DNA from: G963674505 sp964575975
Lineage (GTDB): Bacteria; Desulfobacterota; Desulfobacteria; Desulfobacterales; SKZT01
Assembly (NCBI GenBank): GCA_964575975.1
Contig: CAZNTU010000216.1
Span: 1-9,644, forward strand
Direction: 5' to 3'
DNA: 9,644 nucleotides
Shown: positions 5,545 to 9,644 of the stretch, in pieces
How the letters are laid out: the number at the start of each line of letters is the position of its first letter
Numbering within the stretch: position 1 is the stretch's first letter
The notes under the pieces: model-generated
What the model was told of the DNA's origin: nothing
The model's database searches: none
What the model saw: the letters and a program-made list of their open reading frames with translations, nothing else
Position numbers and translations under genes: made by a program

Positions 5545-7044
5545 TTGCGGGAAAAGGAATACCTCGAGAAACGCTACGCGGCGATCCTTTCGTCGGTCGG
5601 AACGATTCTGCTTTTATCCGGACCGTTGATGCTGACGCCTCTCGTCTTGCTCGCGACTCGTCCGGAACAAGCCGGTCAGGCATCGGCTTTCGTCCTGCCC
5701 GCAGGTTGTCTTTGTCTTGCGGGGTGGGCGCTGCGGAAGTTTTTTCGTTTCCCGTCCGACGTCACCCTTTCGATCCAGGAGGGCGGAATCATTGTCCTGG
5801 CAAGCTGGGTTTCGGTCATCTTGCTTTCCGCGTGGCCGTTCATGTCGGTTTTGGATCTTTCGTTTTCTTGCGCCGTTTTCGAATCCGTGAGCGGGTGGAC
5901 CACCACCGGCCTTTCGGTGGTGGACGTATCGAGCGCCGGCCCCATGATCCTGTTGTGGCGCAGCGTTATCCAGCTTGCGGGCGGAGCGGGGCTGGCCATC
6001 ATTATGATTTCGGCCATCGTCGGCCCCACCGGCGTCGGCATCTCGAGCGCCGAGGGGCGAAGCGACCAACTCGTTCCCCAGGTTCGCCAGTCCGCGCGTT
6101 TGGTGCTGGTCATCTACGCCTGCTACGCGGTTGCAGGGATATTGGCCTATTGGATGGCGGGAATGTCGCTCTTCGACGCAGTGAACCATTCCTTCGCAGC
6201 CGTATCCACCGGAGGATTTTCCACCCGCGTGGAAAGTATCGGGTATTGGGATTCGGCGGCCGTCGAAGCGGTAACACTGCCGCTCATGCTTCTGGGAAAC
6301 ATGAGTTTTGTCACCGCTTGGTTCCTGTGGCAGGGAAAGTTTCGCGTCGTCTATAGAAACGGCGAGATTCGCCTTTTGACCGTATTGATACCTCCGGCCG
6401 CGACCGCCATGTTTCTTCTGGTTTGCCAAGGAATATATCCCAGCCTCGGAAAATCGATCCGGGTCGCGTGCTTCGAGACGGTAACGGCGATTACCACCAC
6501 GGGTTTTTCCACGGTCGGCTATGGAACATGGAACGGCTTCGGGATATTCCTGCTGATATCGTTGATGCTCATCGGCGGCGGAACCTGCTCCACCGCCGGC
6601 GGCATCAAGCAGTTCCGCGTCTATCTGCTGTACAAGCTGCTCTTCTGGGAAATCGGAAGGTCCCTTATGCCGAAAAACGCGATATTGGAACGGCCCGTAT
6701 GGGAGGGTGACCGCCGCGTCTTTGTCGACGACGCCAAGGTGCGCCAATTGGTCGTCTTTGTCTTCTTGTACTTGGTCGCCTACGCATTCGGCGTAATTGT
6801 CTTGTGCGCCTGCGGCTACAGCCTCGGCGACTCTCTTTTCGAATTCGCCTCCGCCATCGGGACGGTCGGGCTTTCGATCGGCGTGACCTCTTCGCGGATG
6901 CCCGACGCGGCGCTTTGGGCCGAAACTGTCGCCATGTTTCTCGGGAGGCTCGAGTTCGTCGTGGTGATTGTCGGTTTGTTGAAGCTCGGCAGAGACGGTC
7001 GAGTGTTAATGATTGGAACGTTTCGGGAGAAATCGAGGCAATGA
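5545..7044 (+). CDS. trkH: TrkH-family potassium uptake transmembrane subunit
   Basis: A 499-residue polytopic inner-membrane protein that forms the K+ pore. All four pore-loop filters of the Trk/Ktr/HKT superfamily are present with their central glycines: WTTTGLS (118-124, G122), VSTGGFS (220-226, G223), TTTGFST (317-323, G320) and GTVGLS (439-444, G442). The gating-loop motif GGGTCSTAGGIK follows the third pore region. Hydrophobic segments fit the usual M1-P-M2 fourfold repeat plus extra N-terminal helices. The TTG start at 5545 is supported by AGGAGG 8 nt upstream; a non-AUG start may lower expression relative to the regulators. It lies 13 nt after the TrkA gene and overlaps the next small gene as ATGA. 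Length and filter style are TrkH-like, unlike the shorter KtrB-type protein at 7301-8671. Confidence 0.95.
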   Translation: MREKEYLEKRYAAILSSVGTILLLSGPLMLTPLVLLATRPEQAGQASAFVLPAGCLCLAGWALRKFFRFPSDVTLSIQEGGIIVLASWVSVILLSAWPFMSVLDLSFSCAVFESVSGWTTTGLSVVDVSSAGPMILLWRSVIQLAGGAGLAIIMISAIVGPTGVGISSAEGRSDQLVPQVRQSARLVLVIYACYAVAGILAYWMAGMSLFDAVNHSFAAVSTGGFSTRVESIGYWDSAAVEAVTLPLMLLGNMSFVTAWFLWQGKFRVVYRNGEIRLLTVLIPPAATAMFLLVCQGIYPSLGKSIRVACFETVTAITTTGFSTVGYGTWNGFGIFLLISLMLIGGGTCSTAGGIKQFRVYLLYKLLFWEIGRSLMPKNAILERPVWEGDRRVFVDDAKVRQLVVFVFLYLVAYAFGVIVLCACGYSLGDSLFEFASAIGTVGLSIGVTSSRMPDAALWAETVAMFLGRLEFVVVIVGLLKLGRDGRVLMIGTFREKSRQ

Positions 7045-7304
7045 ACGAAAAAAACGACTTGATCGACAAGGAGACGAAAAGTAATCTACGGTTCTTGCTG
7101 TGCGATCCGGCGGGGAATTACGGCGACCCGGCGTCGGCCGGCGAAGGATGGGTTTCCAGCCCGATCCGATGTTTCGACATGGCCGTGGATGCAAACCCCG
7201 GACTTGTCGCGGTTCGGTTCGGCCGGATGCCGATCGGGGAGCGCGACGTTCTATTGGAGCTGAGTTTCGCCACATGCTATCCGAGTCCAAGGAGCAAGGA
7301 ATGA
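7041..7304 (+). CDS. Unrecognised 87-residue protein between trkH and ktrB
   Basis: I do not recognise this family. The reading frame starts at ATG 7041, overlapping the trkH stop (ATGA, 7041-7044), and ends at TGA 7302-7304, overlapping the ktrB start (ATGA, 7301-7304). Such double four-base overlaps are typical of genuine, translationally coupled genes. GGGAG (7025-7029) lies about 11 nt upstream. The product is charged at the N-terminus (MNEKNDLIDKETK), then mixed, with a strand-like C-terminal half (GLVAVRFGRM, DVLLELSFA) and three cysteines (C21, C44, C79). There is no transmembrane segment or signal peptide, so it should be cytosolic. It could be an accessory subunit of the K+ system. 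Alternatively, part of this stretch could be an N-terminal extension of ktrB in another frame (from GTG 7100), but that frame is arginine-rich and not family-like. Confidence 0.6.
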   Translation: MNEKNDLIDKETKSNLRFLLCDPAGNYGDPASAGEGWVSSPIRCFDMAVDANPGLVAVRFGRMPIGERDVLLELSFATCYPSPRSKE

Positions 7305-8671
7305 CTTTTCGCGGACGAATGCTCAAGCTGCATCCGGCCACTTTGGTATTGGCCAGTTTTCTGTTGATGATAATAGCGGGCACCTTCGCGCTCAAACTCC
7401 CCTTTTCCACGGAGACCGGACGCATCTCTTGGATAGACGCGCTTTTCACCGCCACGTCCGCGATATGCGTCACCGGTCTCGTCGTGGTGGATACGGGCGC
7501 CTATTTCACGAAGTTCGGACAGTGCGCGATACTTGTTTGCATCCAGCTCGGAGGTTTGGGACTGATGACCATATCCGTGGCTCTGTTCCGATGGATTGGA
7601 CGAAGCGTTTCGTTCAGGCAGCGGATGATCATGCAAGACATGTTCGCCCATACGCCGAGAAGGGACATTTACAACCTGGTGGGAAGCATTCTCCTCTTCA
7701 CCTTCGGCGCCGAGTTTATTGGAGCTGTTTTGCTGACTTTCCACTGGCTCGGGGAGCTTCCTTTCGCGGATGCGGTCTATATGGCCGTTTTCCATTCGGT
7801 ATCGGCGTTCTGCAACGCCGGTTTCGGGCTGTATCCCGACAGCTTGACGCGCTACAGCGGCGATTTGCTGCTCAACGCGACCGTTTGCGCTTTGATCGTG
7901 GCGGGGGGGATCGGCTTTCCGGTACTCTACGATCTTCGATCCTGGTTTCTAAAACGGAAGAAACAAAGGGTTCGCCTGTCCATACAAACCAAATCCGTTT
8001 TGGTTACGACTGCGGTTTTGATCGTGGTCGGGGCGTCGATGTTCGCGTTGTTGGAACGGCAGATTCTGGAGGAAACAGAATCGCTCGCGGAACGGATACT
8101 TGTGTCCGTGTTTCAATCGGTAACGTGCCGCACTGCCGGATTCAACACCGTGGATATCGCTTCCTTGAAAGACGCCACGCTCGCGATGATGATCTTTCTG
8201 ATGTTTTTCGGAGCCTCGCCGGGTTCCTGCGGAGGCGGAGTGAAGACAACGACATTGGCTCTGCTGACGGCGTTCACGATCTGTCGAATTCGGAAAAGGG
8301 CGCGCGTAAACATGTTCAAGAAAAGCGTTCCCACCGAGGCCGTGACCAGGAGCGTGTCGCTTATCGTCGTTTCCGTAGGGATTATCTGCCTGGTTTTGTT
8401 CATGCTCCTCTTAGCCGGGTCGGCGGCCGGTCAAGGAGATGCCGGACACCAGAGATATTTTCTCGCGTATTTTTTCGAGACGGTCTCCGCTTTCGGAACG
8501 GTCGGATTGTCGATGGGAATAACTCCCGAACTGAACTCTTGGGGCAAGATTCTGATAGTTTCCATGATGCTCGTAGGGCGTGTCGGAGTACTCGCTTTCG
8601 CTTACATCGTCGTTGGAACCGCCCCGGTCAACGGGGTCGAGTACTCCGAGGAAAATCTCATGATTGGATAG
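7301..8671 (+). CDS. ktrB: KtrB-type potassium uptake transmembrane subunit
   Basis: A 456-residue polytopic membrane protein of the Ktr/Trk family. The four pore loops are CVTGLVV (56-62, G59), CNAGFGL (171-177, G174), RTAGFNT (277-283, G280) and GTVGLSM (399-405, G402). The intramembrane gating loop GASPGSCGGGVKTTT (304-318) follows the third pore and is a KtrB hallmark. Length and N-terminus (MTFRGRMLKLHP, then TM1) match KtrB. I chose ATG 7301 because AAGGAG (7289-7294) is 6 nt upstream and it overlaps the previous stop as ATGA; an upstream in-frame ATG at 7271 is possible but lacks such a site. KtrB usually forms dimers gated by a KtrA octamer and mediates K+ uptake, often Na+-dependent. 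Its RCK partner is encoded 19 nt downstream. Confidence 0.95.
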   Translation: MTFRGRMLKLHPATLVLASFLLMIIAGTFALKLPFSTETGRISWIDALFTATSAICVTGLVVVDTGAYFTKFGQCAILVCIQLGGLGLMTISVALFRWIGRSVSFRQRMIMQDMFAHTPRRDIYNLVGSILLFTFGAEFIGAVLLTFHWLGELPFADAVYMAVFHSVSAFCNAGFGLYPDSLTRYSGDLLLNATVCALIVAGGIGFPVLYDLRSWFLKRKKQRVRLSIQTKSVLVTTAVLIVVGASMFALLERQILEETESLAERILVSVFQSVTCRTAGFNTVDIASLKDATLAMMIFLMFFGASPGSCGGGVKTTTLALLTAFTICRIRKRARVNMFKKSVPTEAVTRSVSLIVVSVGIICLVLFMLLLAGSAAGQGDAGHQRYFLAYFFETVSAFGTVGLSMGITPELNSWGKILIVSMMLVGRVGVLAFAYIVVGTAPVNGVEYSEENLMIG

Positions 8672-8690
8672 ACGAACGGAGAGAAAGATT

Positions 8691-9347
8691 ATGAAACGTT
8701 TCGCGGTCATAGGCCTGGGAAAGTTCGGTTTCCATACCGCCAAGGCATTGTTCGAGGACGGCAACGAAGTCGTCGCGATCGATATCGACAAGTCCCGTGT
8801 TCAGGCTGTCGATCCCCATTCAACGGAAGCGCTCGTTCTGGACGCGACGGACAAGGAGACTCTGGGCGCTCTCGGGTTGGAAAGCATGGACGGAGTGGTC
8901 GTTTCCACCGGCACCAAGATCAGTACCAGCATTCTGATCTGTCTCCATTTGCAGGAACTCGGGGTGAAAAAGATACTGGCGAAGGCTTTGGACGAGGACC
9001 ATGGGAAAATCCTGAAGCGGGTGGGGGCCACCGAGATCATCCATCCGGAAAGGGACATGGCGGTGCGCGTATCCCGAGGGTTGTCGCGTCCGAACATTCT
9101 GGATTTCATACCCCTGGCGGAGGAGTTCGATCTCGTCCAGGTCGGGCCTCCGAGGGAATTCATCGGAAAGAGTCTCAAGGACCTGAACTTGCGAGCCAAG
9201 TACAATGTCCACGTCATCGCCATCAAGGAACTGGTTCCGGAGAACTTTCTGCTGGTTCCGCCGGCTAGCTTCGTGATAAAGGACAGCGATATCCTCATCA
9301 TGCTGGGAAGGTCGGAGAACATTCGGAAAATAAAGGCTTTGAAATGA
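8691..9347 (+). CDS. ktrA: KtrA-type RCK regulator of K+ uptake
   Basis: A 218-residue cytoplasmic protein with RCK_N (about 1-130) and RCK_C (about 140-216). The nucleotide motif is canonical: G8-L-G10-K-F-G13 and D31 at the end of strand 2 (AIDID). The family GLGKFG signature and the ATDKETL, ALDEDHGKIL and GATEIIHPERDMA segments are typical of KtrA/TrkA proteins. The ATG at 8691 has GGAGAG (8678-8683) 7 nt upstream; the in-frame TTG at 8664 lies inside ktrB and adds nothing family-like. KtrA rings bind ATP/ADP or NAD(H) and switch KtrB on or off, and this order (ktrB-ktrA) supports the pair. It is the last gene of the apparent operon. In contrast to the TrkA at 4869-5531, its nucleotide site looks fully functional. 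Confidence 0.95.
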   Translation: MKRFAVIGLGKFGFHTAKALFEDGNEVVAIDIDKSRVQAVDPHSTEALVLDATDKETLGALGLESMDGVVVSTGTKISTSILICLHLQELGVKKILAKALDEDHGKILKRVGATEIIHPERDMAVRVSRGLSRPNILDFIPLAEEFDLVQVGPPREFIGKSLKDLNLRAKYNVHVIAIKELVPENFLLVPPASFVIKDSDILIMLGRSENIRKIKALK

Positions 9348-9348
9348 C

Positions 9349-9425
9349 TTGGAAAATGGAGCCCAGCTTCGGGAAACTATCGGCGGGCAAATCGGTTCCC
9401 GCTTCAAAACGGCCTTGTTTTCCAA
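9349..9425 (+). repeat. Nested inverted repeats at the operon end
   Basis: Directly after the ktrA stop, TTGGAAAA (9349-9356) pairs with TTTTCCAA (9418-9425), enclosing CGGGAA (9370-9375) with TTCCCG (9396-9401). A competing hairpin AAAAC/GTTTT lies at 9406-9421. This could be an mRNA 3'-end structure or factor-dependent termination region. No T tract follows, so it is not a classical intrinsic terminator. Confidence 0.35.
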
Positions 9426-9465
9426 CATTAGGACCAAGCTAACCAAAGAACCAGTTCGAATTGGA

Positions 9466-9494
9466 TTGACAAAAGGCAGACATAAGCATATTTT
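9466..9494 (+). promoter_or_regulatory. Sigma-70-type promoter of the BrnT-like gene
   Basis: TTGACA (9466-9471), a perfect -35 box, is separated by exactly 17 nt from TATTTT (9489-9494). The expected start is around 9501, coinciding with the ATG, so the message may be leaderless. The surrounding sequence is clearly AT-richer than the operon. Confidence 0.65.
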
Positions 9495-9500
9495 ATCAAT

Positions 9501-9644
9501 ATGAAATATTTGAATTGGAATTCTGAAAAAAACGAAATTCTGAAACGCGAACGCGGGATATGCTTTGAGGAAATAGCCTATTGTATCGAGTCGGGTCGGA
9601 TAATTGGAATCGAGGAAAATCCAGGTTATCCGAATCAAAAGATG
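9501..9644 (+). CDS. BrnT/DUF497-like toxin, N-terminal part (cut by window end)
   Basis: An open frame of 48 codons from ATG 9501 runs off the window without a stop. The visible sequence starts MKYLNWNSEKNEILKRERG and continues with CFEEIAYCIES and NPGYPNQKM. It resembles the start of BrnT-family (DUF497) RelE-fold ribonuclease toxins, in which an F/L-x-W-x-x-x-K-N opening and an ERG-I-x-FE motif are common, with a YPNQK stretch in one subgroup. A BrnA-like antitoxin would be expected just downstream, outside the window. There is no good Shine-Dalgarno close to the ATG, and the promoter placement suggests leaderless translation. It has an AT-rich upstream region unlike the K+ operon and its own sigma-70 promoter, so it is a separate, possibly acquired module. 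The family call rests on remembered motifs over a short fragment. Confidence 0.62.
   Translation, partial: MKYLNWNSEKNEILKRERGICFEEIAYCIESGRIIGIEENPGYPNQKM

Noticed and set aside
7100..7300. N-terminal extension of the KtrB-type protein from GTG 7100
   Set aside because: The extra residues are arginine-rich and not KtrB-like, whereas ATG 7301 has AAGGAG at the right spacing and an ATGA overlap with the preceding gene.
8820..9638. Long antisense reading frame opposite ktrA
   Set aside because: It mirrors the codons of ktrA on the other strand, has no recognisable domain, and would cross the BrnT-like promoter. Other antisense frames over 300-5500 are likewise shadows.
1..9644. CRISPR array, insertion sequence or prophage genes
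   Set aside because: No regularly spaced direct repeats, transposase, integrase or terminal inverted repeats were seen in the window.

Overview
The window is a compact, all-plus-strand bacterial segment of moderately high GC content. It holds a tRNA-Cys gene, a sigma-54-linked two-component system and a large potassium-uptake operon. Genes overlap by ATGA or sit within about 20 bp of each other behind strong AGGAGG-type ribosome binding sites. A sigma-54 activator and perfect -24/-12 promoters, a CCA-encoding tRNA and a KinB-like sensor kinase suggest a Gram-negative anaerobe-type lineage (for example Desulfobacterota or Synergistota). That placement is an impression and no marker gene here proves it.

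Layout. 1-75: tRNA-Cys(GCA), followed by an intrinsic terminator (88-123). 201-217: a likely sigma-54 promoter. 286-1647: an NtrC/AlgB-type sigma-54-dependent response regulator. 1648-1875: a 228-bp regulatory gap with three TGC-N(4-6)-GCA dyads about three helical turns apart, and then a textbook sigma-54 promoter at 1822-1838. 1876-9347: an apparent seven-gene operon. Its genes are a KinB-like membrane histidine kinase; a receiver-TPR protein fused in frame to a TrkA-N (RCK) domain; a second TrkA with RCK_N and RCK_C; a TrkH-type K+ channel/transporter subunit; an unrecognised 87-residue protein; a KtrB-type K+ transporter subunit; and a KtrA-type RCK regulator. 9348-9500: an AT-richer spacer with nested inverted repeats and a sigma-70-type promoter. 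9501 to the window end: the start of a BrnT/DUF497-like toxin gene, cut by the edge.

How the genes may work together (inference). The kinase senses an envelope or ionic signal and phosphorylates the NtrC-type regulator. The regulator binds the dyads upstream of 1822-1838 and drives sigma-54 transcription of the kinase and both K+ uptake systems, perhaps also of itself. The TrkA/RCK proteins are cytoplasmic gating rings for the two membrane subunits. The receiver-TPR-RCK polypeptide would link phosphorelay directly to gating.

The most striking detail is an A7 run at 4392-4398, just before the TrkA domain, in exact A_AAA_AAA phase. A -1 slip there ends the receiver-TPR protein 14 codons later, at a stop that overlaps a well-placed internal TrkA start. 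This resembles dnaX, but the alternative explanation is a simple indel or sequencing error that fused two genes.
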